Below the pieces are notes generated by a model, which was given only the letters and a program-made list of their open reading frames with translations, did not search any database and was not told where the DNA came from. DNA of 64,000 nt, from positions 62,001 through 126,000 of the forward strand of contig CAJNDS010000046.1 in assembly GCA_905221605.1 (NCBI GenBank). The letters run 5' to 3'. The stretch is from Symbiodinium natans (lineage: Eukaryota > Sar > Dinophyceae > Suessiales > Symbiodiniaceae). The position numbers and the translations under genes are program-made. Within the stretch, counting starts at the first letter, position 1, and each line of letters begins with the position of its first letter. Positions 12,596 through 24,406 of the stretch are shown here, in pieces.

Positions 12596-14032
12596 CCTGG
12601 TCTATTGTTCTTGGGGTTTGGGGTTTTGGGGTTGTTGGGGTGTTGGCTTTTTTGGGCTTTAGGGTTTGGGGGTTATAGGTTTGGGCGACCATGAATTTTA
12701 GGCTTGAAGCCGATTTCCAAGATCCATCTGGGTCTAGGGTGTGGAGGGTTGAACGCTGGGGCCTGCATATCAGCTGTGAAACATGAACTTTTAGCTTAGC
12801 ACCAGCCCATCAACACATCCGAAGAGGCAAGCAAACTTCTTGAATTCAAAAGACCTCAGAGACACATACATGCCAGATCTCGCACGAAGATATTTATGAC
12901 AACGCGATGCTGCAGGCAGAAACCCTTCGTTTGTTCTTCATCTCTTAGATTTCTCGCGCCTGTCTTTCTTCTTGGTTCATAGATTTGCTTTATGACGGGA
13001 GGGTGTATGTTTTTGCGAATCTTGTTTTAGGGGGAAGGAGTTTTTTTTGGGGTGGGGGGCATGTTCTGACCTAGCTATATAGCTGCTTTGATTGCCTGCG
13101 TCCATAACTCATCTATCTGCGACAAGTGCGTGCATTCATCCAGTGGCGCGCTGCACGTCCTCAGCTCAGAACTCTGCAGCTTTCAGAGTTTTCAAGCAAT
13201 AGATACGACTACGTGTGCACTTAAAACCCCCAACTAGTTGCGCGCGTGACGACGTCTTCTACAGCTGTATGTACCGTGCAGAGCCTTGACAAACTAGGCC
13301 TGATCTAGATTAACGTAGGACCTAAAAAGTACTTCCTACCCTAGTGTACCCTAATCGCAAAACCCTTTCACCATGAAAGCTTTCCACCTTCATCTCCATA
13401 TCGCAACCTTTTTTTAAAAGCCCTCGAACCTTAAGCCACAAAACCACCTAAAGCCCAATTTTGGGACATTGTACTCTGACCATTGCCCATCTCTGCACGC
13501 AACGCAAGGGTCGATCTGGTGCTTCCTAAATGCCTGAACTTGAGTTTAGGAGTTTGGGGTTTAGGGTTTAGGGCTTAGGGTTTTGCCTTAGCTCCTAAAC
13601 CCTAAGCCCTGCCGGGCTTGTCAGCTTGAAGAGCTTCCCTTTTTGGGGGGTACTCAAGCCTACCCAACACTAAGACCAAAGATAGCCCCTTTCCTTCCCA
13701 GGTTGCGTGGGACCCCAGTAGGGCACAGCTGAGGCAGGACGTTACTCATTGCCCTTCGTGGCCGCTGTTTTGCCCAGAGGCCAAGTGATGATTGACCCTT
13801 AGACCTTGTAATCTCCTGTTATCCCTGAAGTGTAAAGTTTCGGATTTAGGGTTTAGCCTGAACCCTTAAAACCATAAGCCCTGAGACTGTTGGGCTCCAG
13901 GATTGATGGTTTAGGTCTTTCTAGGTTTAAGGTTGGGTTAAGGGTGGCTGATTGTAGGCTTGCGATTTTAGGATGTGCGGGGTACATAGGGCTTAAATGG
14001 TTTAGGGTTGTGACCGTCCAGATTTACTGCAG
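12596..14032. other. Intergenic region after the exchanger
   Basis: About 12690-13350 is unique, repeat-poor sequence consistent with 3' UTR and intergenic spacer. Degenerate repeats resume near 13370. A candidate exon lies at 13702-13788 (VAWDPSRAQLRQ..., acceptor CCCAG, frame ending TGA). It may be an early exon of the next gene or chance. Confidence 0.4.
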
Positions 14033-17000
14033 GTGAGAGAATTGTGTTCTACGGTATCAGTGAAGGATCCGGATTGAGGTAAATCTTATGAGGCGTTCAA
14101 TGTTCAGGGTCAGGGGAACCCTATCCGTAACGTAGTCGTAGGATGTTCTTTTATATTGGGAACAGGAATCTCTGTTTCTGGGCACTTGACATATCTTCAC
14201 AATTCAACTAACCACACTACAAATTTAGTGGACACACCGCGTTAAAGCTCATAGGATGCCAGAAACCATGCCAAGTCATTTACCCAAGTCTTCGTGGTAT
14301 AAAACGAAATTGGCAGTCTCTAAAGTACCCTCCTAACCCTGCGCCCCAAAAGCATGCTAAATAGGGAACCCAGAGTAGCATTTCAAATTGGCCCCTTGGG
14401 GAAGTTTACCGGGCCATTCTTTTGTTATACGGAGCTACTTTGCAGGTGTCTGTTCTTAGTGTTGGACGTTGGGTTCATTAAAGGTTTATGGGGTTTAGAT
14501 TCAGGGGAGGGTTGGAAGGATTGGTGGGCAAACATACTGAAGCCCTATTATAAGCATCATCTCTACATCGGCGATGTCTCAACTGATAGGTGTTACAGGT
14601 GATTGCGAAACTGGAATCCGGGCCAACACCCCGTTTTTTCTTGCAAAAGCCGCCCCGGCCGTGATCCCAGGACACCATGTCTTAGTCCCAAAAGGCAAGC
14701 TTGCAACGACTCTGGATCTTCCCTTCCCATCCTGCGAGGCGCACTCCTAGACCATTTTCCAGCAAGACTTGCTCTGCCGCCGCAGACAAGGCACTGCAGA
14801 AGACTGGGATGTGCGGTAGTGACTCGTTCCCGGGCGTAGGGCATATAGGGCTTACAATAGAGCCCTATAGAAACCCCGCTTCAGCCAGAGATGAAAGTCT
14901 GGGGTTTCACATTCAATTCGTGCAGCACTCGCTTTCCGCTTATGAGTGCACTTGGCCGGATGGGTCTGCATGCATGTTGGACGATGATCTGGCTGCAACA
15001 ATTCCCCTCCCAGCCCGTTTAGGGCTTGTGTGGTGCATAGTACCCTGAACCCTAAGCACAACTCCTTCAATGATTACATGGCTTAAGGCCTTCAAGTCAT
15101 TCAGGGACCCCACAATACGAAACCCCATTGTGGCCATTTAACCTGAGATGCCGGCTAGCGGATTGAGGGGAATGGGGGTGGCGTGGTCATGGTTGAGCAT
15201 AGGATTTACGGAGATGAGCCGGAAAGCCACATGTAACCTGTATGGAAGCTTTCACTTAAGAGAAACCGTGAGAAGCCTGAGATTTTCGTCTGCGCCAATT
15301 AGGCCAACATTGCGTAGCTAAGGGAGTGCGACCAGCTCTGCACACGTCAATTTTCAGAAATGAGGATGGGTGCCTAAACCCTGTAAAAAGTAAGCCCTGG
15401 CTTCTAGTCCACCCCAAAGCGTTTCTTGTCATACAAGAGCTTGGGTTTAGGGTTAGGAGATAGGACAGTAGGCGTAGGATGTTTTAGGGTTTGCCCTCAA
15501 GATTTAGCAGCGCTGTCCCGTCGTAATCCCCGTGCGATTAGAATGCAAACTCCCCCAAATACTCGTTCTCATGAACATCGGCCCCGGTGTCATACCTCCT
15601 ACTTCCCTAATGTCATTTAAAAGTAGAGAAGCAGTGTCAGGTTCTGGTGAACCCTAAACCCTAAACCCTAAACCCTAAACCCTAAACCCTAAACCCTAAA
15701 CCCTAAACCCTCACCCCTTTCATCCTCAGGGTTTGGGGTTCAGGCTCTAGGGTCTTAGGGTTTTGGGGGGTTTCAGGGATTTATAGGCATCTAGGGGTTT
15801 TTGTGAGAATTCTAGGGGTTTCAGGGGTTTTAGGGGCTTTAGGGGTTTTAGGGGTTTTAGGGTTTCAGCACAAAATATCTCTGGGCTGAAGGCTTTTTGA
15901 AATGCGCCTCGTGAGCAGTCTTGCTGGCCGCCTCCCTCTTCGAAGGGTGGGACCTCAGATGTACAGTCTCGGGGGGCGTGATGGCCGGATGTAGGGATTT
16001 TTTTGGGCTTTTGCACTCTGATAAGGTGGTTGGGGTTTTTGAAGTTAGGGTTTAGGGCCTTCGGGCCTTCGGGTTGTAAGCCTTTAGTGGGATCTGTTGA
16101 GCCAGAGGTTGGTTTCCTAAAGTCTTGGGTGCTTAGGTACCCTACAAGGGCCATGTGGTCATATCAAGGAACCTTTTGGGATTACTCTCATAAGGCGGCC
16201 CTTACTCTACTTAGGGTACCCAAAAAGGGGCCACAATTTTCCGAGCTGACCCTATAAGGCTCGGGGATTAGGATGTAGGGCCTGGGGACTTGGGGTCGCA
16301 TGTCTGGCGAGAGACCCTCAAGAAGGGGGCCCCACAAAATAGAAAAGAATCGGCCCCTGAATGGATCCCTCCGCCGCGCCTAAAGCCCTTCATCCGAAAA
16401 TCCTAAAGCCCCCACCCTAAACCCCTAAACCCTAAACCCTAAACCCCAAACCCTTCACCCCTAAACCCTAAACCCTAAACCCTAAACCCTAAACCCTAAA
16501 CCCTAAACCCATCCTAAACCCTAAACCCTAAACCCTAAACCCTAAACCCTAAACCCTAAACCCTAAACCCTAAACAAACCTTCAACCAGGGCTTCGTAGA
16601 AGGACCGGGGCCCTCAAGGAGGCCCAGGCCTGGCATTTTAGGATGCATTTCGGCTTTGGGGCTAAGAGTCTGCAGGGTTTAGGGTTTCGGGTGGAGGGTT
16701 TGGGGTTTAGGGTTTCGGGTTTTAGGGTTTGGGGTCTGGGGTTTGGGGTTTCCCACTTATACTAACAGCCCTTCATGGAATATCATAGGGGGTACTGTAA
16801 TCCCTATGAAGGACTGTTAGTTTAAGGGCCAGCATCTCATGTTTAGGGTCTTGTAGAGTTTGGTAAGTTCGGGTTTCCCTCTTTAAGATGAAACCTGTTC
16901 AGGGTTGGGACATGCTGTTCCGCACCGCTGTGGCCGTGCCACTCGGGAATCGCGTTTGAAGGCCGGGGACTTCTTGTGACAGCCGACTGGGATGCCCAGT

Positions 17001-17161
17001 TGTATACCCTCATTTCGTTTCGCTACGGTCAGATTACTGCACATATCCCATTCAACAACAAAAAGTGGCACCAGCTCAATCTCTTAGTTGACTGGGCAAC
17101 CCAGCAGAAGTTCCCGGACAGGACTCTGCCCCAGGAAGGCCCAAGGACAGGAATGAGCTAA
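14033..17161 (+). CDS. Unrecognised protein with a long terminal exon
   Basis: I do not recognise the family. Phase-compatible exons are 14033-14078 (ERIVFYGISEGSGL, donor GTAAAT), 14446-14483 (CLFLVLDVGFIK) and one from 14599 (DCETGIRANTPFFLAKAAPA...) ending between about 14694 and 14738. Candidate exons follow near 14763, 14892, 15508 (QRCPVVIPVRLECKL) and 16586-16626. The terminal exon 16903-17161 is the best: 85 codons containing FEGRGLLVTADWDAQLYTL and NNKKWHQLNLLVDWATQQ, ending TAA in non-repeat sequence. Its alternating hydrophobic strands and a WH motif faintly recall laminin-G/ConA-like folds; that is only a guess. The exact joins between 14700 and 16600 are unresolved. Confidence 0.5.
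15651..15708. repeat. CCCTAAA array
   Basis: About eight perfect CCCTAAA units inside an intron of the 14033-17161 gene, followed within 20 nt by G-rich degenerate repeat in the opposite sense. Confidence 0.92.
16136..16220. mobile_element. Possible MITE with GGTACCCTA ends
   Basis: The left end GGTACCCTACAAGGGCC and the right end GGCCCTTACTCTACTTAGGGTACC are imperfect inverted repeats about 85 bp apart. Only one copy is seen, and no clear target duplication. Confidence 0.45.
16427..16575. repeat. Two adjacent CCCTAAA arrays
   Basis: About 6 and 9 CCCTAAA units in two blocks, separated by short degenerate sequence. They end about 10 nt before the probable acceptor at 16585. Confidence 0.92.
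16750..16830. mobile_element. MITE family A, decayed copy
   Basis: Left arm CTTATACTAACAG; right arm GGACTGTTAGTTTAAGGG. The outer TTTGGGATG ends are worn away. It lies in an intron of the 14033-17161 gene. Confidence 0.75.
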
Positions 17162-17457
17162 TCGACGAGAACCCTAAACTCTTAACTTCTCAGCCCTAAG
17201 CCCTAATGCCACTCTTACTACACACAGGCCCTACAAAAGGGCTCCTGCTAAACGGAGGAAGGCTCCAAACCCTAAACCCTAAGTCCGAAACCCTAAACCC
17301 TAAACCCTAAACCCTAAACCCTAAACCCTGAACGAATCTTGAAAGCCCGAACCCTTCGACTCCTTGCACCTTCGACCTACGGGAAAGGCAAGAGGTCAAC
17401 AAAGCACGCGGCAGATCACCTGCCGTCCGTTCCAGCACTCCAGGGGGCTTTGGGGTA

Positions 17458-17560
17458 GGGTTTAGGGTTTAGGGTTTAGGGTTTAGGGTTTAGGGTTTAG
17501 GGTTTAGGGTTTAGGGTTTAGGGTTTAGGGTTTAGGGTTTAGGGTTTAGGGTTTAGGGTT
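17458..17560. repeat. Long perfect TTTAGGG array (about 14 units)
   Basis: One of the longest uninterrupted interstitial arrays in the window. It is flanked by unique sequence, so it is not a chromosome end. Confidence 0.95.
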
Positions 17561-18183
17561 GAGGGCACAGGGTTTGGGTTTCGGAGTGCCTGTATGAGAC
17601 AGGCAAGCAAAAACCTGGGTGCCCTGGTTGACAAAGGGGTTCACGGATGCGCAGATGTGTTCCATGCCCCTTCCCCTTCAAAACAGACGACAGTCACGCG
17701 TTCTACGATTGACCTGGAATATTTTTGTGCAGGTCTATGGGCCGCAATCCCTCTGCGTTGCATATGTATATGTACATGTACTCTAGAATCCCTAGATGAC
17801 CCATAGAAGTTTCATGTTTGCAGAACCACCAATGCCACCGAGGCTTTATAGCTCCCTGGCTGGGACGCCCAGCAGAACCCACGTGCCCTTTTTCATTGTT
17901 TAGGGTTTAGGGTTTAGGAGAATCCTCGTATACCCTGACAAAACTTCAGCAAAAATGGTAGCCGTCGTCTCTCCAAATTGCAGGGCTTTGTGGCCTATAG
18001 GGTTCAGCTCCCTAAACCCTAAACCCTAAACCCTAAACCCTAAACCCTAAACCCTCCTTGGAGCACCTGACCTCTTGAGCTGCGTCATGGCTGCATGCGT
18101 CTCCGGTTCGCGGGCGCACTTTACGCCGAGCCGAGATTGCTTCAATACTCCAATCCATCCATGCAAACAGGACTTAGGGCTTC

Positions 18184-18269
18184 GGATTTAGGGTTTAGGG
18201 TTTAGGGTTTAGGGTTTAGGGTTTAGGGTTTAGGGTTTAGGGTTTAGGGTTTAGGGTTTAGGGTTTAGG
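18184..18269. repeat. TTTAGGG array (about 11 units)
   Basis: A perfect heptamer array following a CCCTAAA array at 18009-18050; the two are inversely oriented about 135 nt apart. Confidence 0.94.
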
Positions 18270-18639
18270 GAAGGACTTTGGGTTTAGGATTTCGAGCGTT
18301 TTTTGGGGACCCTGGCAGTTTCTGTAAGTATACCTGGACCCTCTGTAGGATGCACGGAGCGTGGTGGTAAAAGGTGTTTGGGGTTTAGGGATTTAGCGTT
18401 TAGGGCTGTTCAGCTTTTTTTTTCTCCATTTTCTTCCACCTGGTGATGTTTTTGGATTGAGCGGGCACCCCTAAGAGAGCGAACTCCCCTAAGCCCCTAA
18501 CCAAACAAACCTCTAACCGACAGCCTCCAAGCCTTAAAGCCCCGAAACCCTGCTTCCTAAGCCCTAAACCCCGAAATCCTAAGCCCCCTTAAAGCCCCGA
18601 AACCCGGATTCCTAAACCCTAAACCCCGAAAATCGCAAG

Positions 18640-20397
18640 CCCCTGTTGTGTATTACCTTGGGGCGCGAACCACCGGATTCGACACCCTCGGCTCGAAAGC
18701 GCCCACCTCTTTGTCTTGGGCCAGAAACGGCGAGAGGCCAGGAGAAGCTGTTTGTCTCCTGGGACCCTACTTACCTACAGGCTTTATGGGTTTAGACCTA
18801 CCGATTAAGTCTGATTAAGGGGTAGCCACTGCTAAACTGTAGGTAAAGTAGATGTCCAGGTTAACGTTATTTTTAGGGCTCGCGGTTCAAGATTCATCTT
18901 GGGGCGTTTAGGGTCTGTAGGGTATGCGGGTTGGCGGCAGGAAGCCCAGACCAGAAGCTCAGCACTCCCAAGTTTTGCTGACATCCCTAAACCCAGCGGT
19001 CTGCAACTCGAAGCCCTAGACTTAAACACACCAAAATCAAGTGGCGCCTCTGCAGCAACGCCCCCCCTGGGTATAGAACCCACCAGCCCAGATTTTTGTT
19101 TGCCAAGGCTTCGAATCCGAAGTTGTTTAACCCCAAACTTGCCACAAAAACCCTAAAACCCTACCTCCTAACTCCTAGCCCTAAACCCTAAACGCCCTGG
19201 GCCCCCAAAACTCCTGGGACCTGGCCCACTGGAGGCTATGGTGGAAGCTGGCGAAGATGTACCCAGCAGCCGAGGCCCTGGGAAAAGTTGGGTGCTTTTG
19301 GGGCTTTTGGGGCTTTTGGGGCTAAGTTTGGAGGTTAGGGGTGAGGGTTTTTTGAGTAGTGCGTGCGGCAGCTGGGGTCCCAAAAAGTTCGACAAGGATT
19401 CGCAAACGCGGTCTCACCCTGATGAAAGGATGTTAGATCAGCGACCTCACCAAAGGGACGTAGAAATCAGAGTTGATTGTTTGGAGTTGGGGCTTTGGGG
19501 CTTTAAACTTTGGGGCTTAAGTAGAGTTTGCCATGTTTGAAAGCTCAACCCAGGGGGCCCCACCTGCGGTACGCTTCTGGAACTAAGTGCCCAGAAAGAA
19601 TAGGTTTTTGGGGCGGTCCCTCATTGCAGAGCCATACTAGAAACGGGGTTGTCTACAAATCCAGATTCAGCTTTCATGCTACCCTAAACCCGAGCCACCC
19701 CCAAGCCCGTTTTTGAGGTGAACGTGTTGATTGGGTCATTTTTTGTGAAACAAGAATTTTGTTGCTTGTATTCTGCTGCACCTACTATGTCATTCCCGGA
19801 AGTTGCGCAGAACCTTCGCGGGGCTGAACAAAGCAACTTCAGGGATTCTGAACGTACCTGAAGTGCCCCTAGCTATGTGCCCCATATGAGCACTTGGGGT
19901 TGGATCCCTCAGAACGCTCAAGGCTGTGACACAGTCAGGCGCAGTCCACAGTGATGCAGAACCTGTCTGTCTACAGACCCAAAACAGCACCCTCTGCATG
20001 CACGAGCAGCCTGTGCCAAGGTTTTTCCTGGAGCGCATCAAGCAGCCCTACAAAAACACACCCTAAAGAAACCTGGTCTTAAGCATTTCAGGCTCCAAGC
20101 CCTTGAGTCACAAGCTTGGGTTTTAGTGTTTCGGGGTTTGGACATTCCTGAAACATTAAACCCGAAGCCCGAAGAACCCTTGCCAGTAGAACCCGAAGCT
20201 TCAGCATGCGTAGGCCGCGTAGTCCCCAGCTCTCGGTGGAAGATCTTGGCGAGCAGCGTGCGCCACTGAGTCAGCGTGCAGGGTGCAGGGTTGAGTGTTT
20301 TTCGCTTCGAGCTATACAAGGTCTATAGGTGCTACAGGACGTGTTATAGAGGTTCACGTTGACAGCGCCTACCTGGACACAGAATGCCTGAACCGCG
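18640..20397 (+). CDS. Unrecognised multi-exon protein
   Basis: I do not recognise this family. The best exon is 18640-18780 (141 nt, phase 1 to 1, GC donor), with VVYYLGARTTGFDTLGSKAP and GERPGEAVCLLGPYLPT. Others: 19372 to about 19470 (KFDKDSQTRSHPDERMLDQR), from 19629 (SHTRNGVVYKSRFSFHA), 19811-19853 (NLRGAEQSNFRDSE, donor GTACCT), about 19890-20033 (LRTLKAVTQSGAVHS... then PVPRFFLERIKQ), from 20187 (ACVGRVVPSSRWKILASSVR) and 20338-20397 (RVIEVHVDSAYLDTECLNR, donor GTTGCT). Frames that close in CCCTAA at 20066 are ending in intron repeat, not at a real stop. The start and end of the gene are not fixed; a terminal exon near 20460-20487 is possible. Confidence 0.5.
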
Positions 20398-21236
20398 GTT
20401 GCTGTTCGGGGCTATGGGTTAGGGATCTGTGGCTCAGGGTTATAGGGAGGTTTTGGTAGCAGTCGTTCGGCACACTTCAGCTGTTTAAGCTGGGAAACCA
20501 GCCAAATTGATTTCAGTGCTTAGAGGGCTTGGTGAACCTGGCCTAGCGTTTGAGAGAGATGGGGCCCGAAATCCAGCAAGCAGCCTCTAAAGTAGTAGGA
20601 AATGCTCATCATGATCGTGCAGAGGTTGACTTGCTGTCTTATGACTAGACAGGGACCCTAATTCTCTTTTAAGAGCTGGTGATTTGAAAAAAACACCCTT
20701 GCCCGGGGTTCAGGGCCTTGGGTTGCATAGCATTGCCCAGAGGTATACACTGCTATGAAAATACGTACTCCCCCCCAAAAAAAACAAAAGTAATAATAAT
20801 AATAATAGATAACAAAAATGAATCAGCTTGCGTAGTATTTTGGGGGCTCAGGGGTTAGGGCATCGGGTGCCTGATTCCATTGTGCCACAAATCCCCCCCC
20901 CCCCCCCAGACCCGTAGACCCTAAACCCTAGACCCCTTGAATCCTAGCTTGCAACCCTCAACCCCAAGCTCAAAAGCCCTCGAGTCCAACCCTGAACCCC
21001 AAGTTCTAAGCCCTCGCCTCATAGCCCTCAGCTCCCTGAACCCCAACTTCTAAGCCCTAAGCTCGGCACCCCTTGAGCTCTATATGAACCCATGAACTCC
21101 AAACTCTGAACCCTTTGAATCTCAATTTTGTAAATCCTTAATTTGAGATCCTAAACATCTCTAAACCCTAATCCCTTCAACCCTACACCCTGAACCCTAA
21201 GCCCTAGCCTAGAAGCTTCCCACCGAAGCCCCAAAA
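20398..21236. other. Spacer of degenerate repeat
   Basis: An open segment at about 20543-20647 (MGPEIQQAASKVVGNAHHDR) could be an exon. From 20880 to 21230 the sequence is almost entirely drifted CCCTAAA-type words, with a C run at 20892-20907. No gene is seen there. Confidence 0.45.
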
Positions 21237-23672
21237 ATGCCTCTCCGCATCAAGGCTTCTGTTCTGCTCCTGGGTGTCTCGGCGGTCGCAGTGGTGTCAA
21301 AGCCACGCCCTCAGCACAGCTGCGAGGTTCAGGGTTTCAGGGTTTAAGGGTTTAAGGTTGTAAGGGTTTAAGGAATAAGGGTTGCAAGGGTTTAAGGGTT
21401 TCAGGGTTCAAAGGGTTCAGGGGGTCAAGGGTTTAGGGTGTTACTTGGGGGGTTTCGGGTTGAAAGGTCTAGGGGTTTAGCTGGGTTTAGGGCTTGAGGG
21501 TTTGGGGGTTTGGGGGTTTGGGGCTTTAGGGTTTTGGGGTTTAGGGGTTTAGGGCTTTAGGGTTTGGTGGTTTAGGTTCTAGAGTTTGTAAGGCTTCGAT
21601 CTCGGAATTTAGGGTCACGTGTTCAAGGCTGTGAAAGAGGGTAGTGCAAAACAAACAGGCAGCCCTGCAACCCTAAACATCGGGAACCCCTTCATACCCC
21701 CCAAAATGCTTTAAACCCCTGAGCACAAGCTCAAGCCCTAAACCCCTAAACCCCCGGATGTCAGTCAGCCACCATGTCAGGTGAACCCCCCCCCCACCCC
21801 AAAAAAACAAATACCAAACAAACAAAGAAGATATAATCGGTATAATAACAACGTGAGAACTACCCAAAACCCCTCCTCTCCCCTCCTCTCCCCCCGCCCC
21901 CCCCCCCCCCCCCCAGTATCCGGCCAGCGCCTGGGCCCGAGGTGGATGCTTCCACAACTCCCGAAAACATCAAAACCCCTAAGCCCCAAAAACTCCTGGA
22001 CCCTGTCCTCTCTCAGGGTTTAGGGTTCGAGGGTTTGTGGTTTCGGGCTTGGGGTTCAATGGCTTGGGGGCTCGGGGCATCAGGGGAAGAAGAAGACCAT
22101 TAGCCCTGCAGAAGAGAAGCTTGGCAGAGCAGACCAGCAGACGACACAGCCGTGGGCTCGAGGTCATGCACCGATTTCTCGAGTGCGCCAAGCGCGTGGT
22201 GGACTTCTCGTCGTCCTCCGTGCAAGAGCAGATTCGCCACAAGTACCGCGCTTACAGCAAGCTGGCTGAGAACATGACAGATGCTCCGCACAACTAGCCC
22301 AGGTCGGCTTGCCGAAAGATATTGCCCCAGCTTCATCTACCCCAGGGACTGGCAAGAAGAAGAGAAAACTGGACCTTAATCAATCCCAACCCCACAATTG
22401 AACCTGAGCCCACACAAACCCTCAACCCCCAAGACCCTCAAGCCCAAGGCCCCGACATGCTGAACCCCGAACCCTAAACACCAAACTCTGTATCCTTAGA
22501 CGCCCAGCCCCACACTTAGAACCCCACACTAAACCCTAAACCCCCAACCCTAATCCGCTAAGCAACAAGCCGGAGGCTTGGCGCGAGCAAGGAATCGGAG
22601 CCAGCCACAGCCCCAGACAAATTAGGGTTTAGGTTTTAGGGTTTAGGGTTTCGGGTTTCGGGTTTCGGGTTTAGGGTTTAGGGTTTAGGGTTTAGGGTTA
22701 CGGTTTAGGGTTTAGGGTTTAGGGTTTAGGGTCCAGAAAGTGTAGGGTTTCTTTCTTTTGCTAAGGTTGGGCCATGGAATTGCGCATGGGCGGAGAATTC
22801 TTGTGTGAGTCCCTCTTGCTTTTCGATTCAATGCTCATGCCTGAGTGTAGCACCCAACCTTCTTCCTTTCTGTTGTGGACGTAATCTCACTCCAATTGCA
22901 AGCCCTCTAGCATGCATATGAGCTTCCTCAGGGGGAACCTTATGGGGGCCCCATAATAAAGCTCTGCCCCCGAAAGAAAGCTTCTAAGATCTGTTTTCTG
23001 CGCAAAAACTGCCGAGGACAACCGCAAGAAACGCTTGCGCGCGTGGCCACCAACCTCCGACAAAAATGCCCGACTCCCTAGACTCCTAGACCCTAAAGGA
23101 ACCAGCCGACCTGTATTTCGAAGATGCGGAAGGGGAATTGAACGTCTACATCTAGGAACAACAGAAACTACACTTCGGGTCTAGATACAGAAGCTCTCAG
23201 CCACCAGCCTTCTTTGCCGTCATTTTGGGATGTTCCCTTATACTAACAGTCCTAAAACGGGATTGCACTACCCCGTATTGTAATCCCCGTTAAGGACTGT
23301 TAGTCAAAGCCTTGGGGACCACATGAACCCTAAAATTGGGGCTATATACTCGATACTACTATAGTCCGTATTTAGGTGTATGAACCATAAACCATTGCAA
23401 AACCTTGTCCCCTGTTATACATAGTATTCTTGGCCTTCGTTGGGCAGCTTTAGATCTTGAGACGTCGGGCTGAGGATTCAGGCCTTCGATGTAGATTTCA
23501 CGGTCAGGGGTTTAGGGTTTAGGGATTACGGGTTGTGTGTTGTGATGGGTTTCAAGGCTTAGAATTTAGGGTCAGCAAATTTAGGAGCCTACGCACCTCG
23601 CTTGCGGCGCCAACCCCCGAGGAATACACCTATGCGTCCTTCAAGAGACGAGAAGAGGGGCCTTTGCCGGAG
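21237..23672 (+). CDS. Protein with N-terminal signal peptide, unknown function
   Basis: The first exon 21237-21326 starts MPLRIKASVLLLGVSAVAVV, a good signal peptide or signal anchor, and ends TGCGAG with a GT donor in phase 0. The next convincing exon, 22112 to at most 22297, also starts in phase 0 after CCTGCAG and reads KRSLAEQTSRRHSRGLEVMH, then RFLECAKRVVDFSSSS and QEQIRHKYRAYSKLAENM. Its frame closes with TAG at 22295-22297, but a GC donor at 22280 would allow the gene to go on. An exon at 23588-23672 (PEEYTYASFKRREEGPLPE, donor GTGCTT) may belong to it. No family is recognised. The start was chosen for the ATG followed by a hydrophobic core. Confidence 0.55.
22622..22732. repeat. TTTAGGG array with TTTCGGG and TTACGG variants
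   Basis: About 15 units, mostly TTTAGGG, with a cluster of TTTCGGG units in the middle. Confidence 0.92.
22921..22982. mobile_element. Possible MITE with AGCTTCCT ends and palindromic centre
   Basis: The ends AGCTTCCTCAGGGGG and CCCCCGAAAGAAAGCT are imperfect inverted repeats. The centre TTATGGGGGCCCCATAA is nearly palindromic. Single copy; no target duplication identified. Confidence 0.5.
23223..23319. mobile_element. MITE family A, copy 2
   Basis: The left end TTTTGGGATGTTCCCTTATA continues ACTAACAGTCC; the right arm GGACTGTTAGT is followed by a decayed terminus. It lies within the 21237-23672 gene region. Confidence 0.82.
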
Positions 23673-23914
23673 GTGCTTGCGGCTTGAGTGTGCAAAGAGC
23701 TGCTGGGGTTTAGGGTTCAGGCTTTAGCGTTTAGGGTTTAGGGTTTTGTCGTTAAGGCAAGGTTCAGGGTTGAGGTAAGTTCAATGAAAGACTGGGATTG
23801 TTCATGTGAGGCGTTCTGCCGCTCTGCCTACGTGCAACCCAAAATCTAGACCGTGAACCCACAATCCAGTGTCCATGGCCCTGAACCCACCGACCTTCAG
23901 GGACAGCCATGGAC

Positions 23915-23978
23915 ATAAACCCTAAACCCTAAACCCTAAACCCTAAACCCTAAACCCTAAACCCTAAACCCTAAACCT
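23915..23978. repeat. CCCTAAA array
   Basis: About nine CCCTAAA units ending directly against TTAGGGTTTTG, forming a small inverted junction. Confidence 0.92.
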
Positions 23979-24406
23979 TAGGGTTTTGTCATGAGGGTTT
24001 CTAAAGAGTGAGCCGGCAGAGCAACCTTGCTGTCTGGGCTCCAAGCCACGACGGAGCCCCAGTTGCCCCTCCACAGTGCACGTCCACGACGAGTCCTCTG
24101 CTACTGTAACAGAGCCCCCCCCCCCCCAAGAAAGCCCTCAACCGTCAGGCTTTCGGGTTTGGGGTTGCGTGGTCAGATGCTGTCTTCAAGCTGAGGATTA
24201 TACATTCACCTTAAGCCCTATAAACCTTAAACCTTTGCCCCCAAGCCTTGTATCTTGAGCGCCTCAAGAGGTTCAATTTCCTGCCTTGGATTTGAGTTTG
24301 GTGGTACCGTGTCGCGGCGATGTAAGATTTAGCACTTTATTGGGACCAATAAACCAATTAACCTTTGCAATCCCTGCCCTAAGCCCTATAAACCCTAAAC
24401 CTTTAG

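Larger units (their letters stand above)
17162..18639. other. Intergenic region with arrays and weak exon candidates
   Basis: Telomere-type arrays cover 17305-17328, 17458-17560, 18009-18050 and 18184-18269. Exon-like segments at about 17395-17455, 17594-17806, 17824-17890 and 18077-18171 have acceptors and open frames. Several are open in two or three frames, so I cannot choose. They may be the 5' exons of the next gene. Confidence 0.4.
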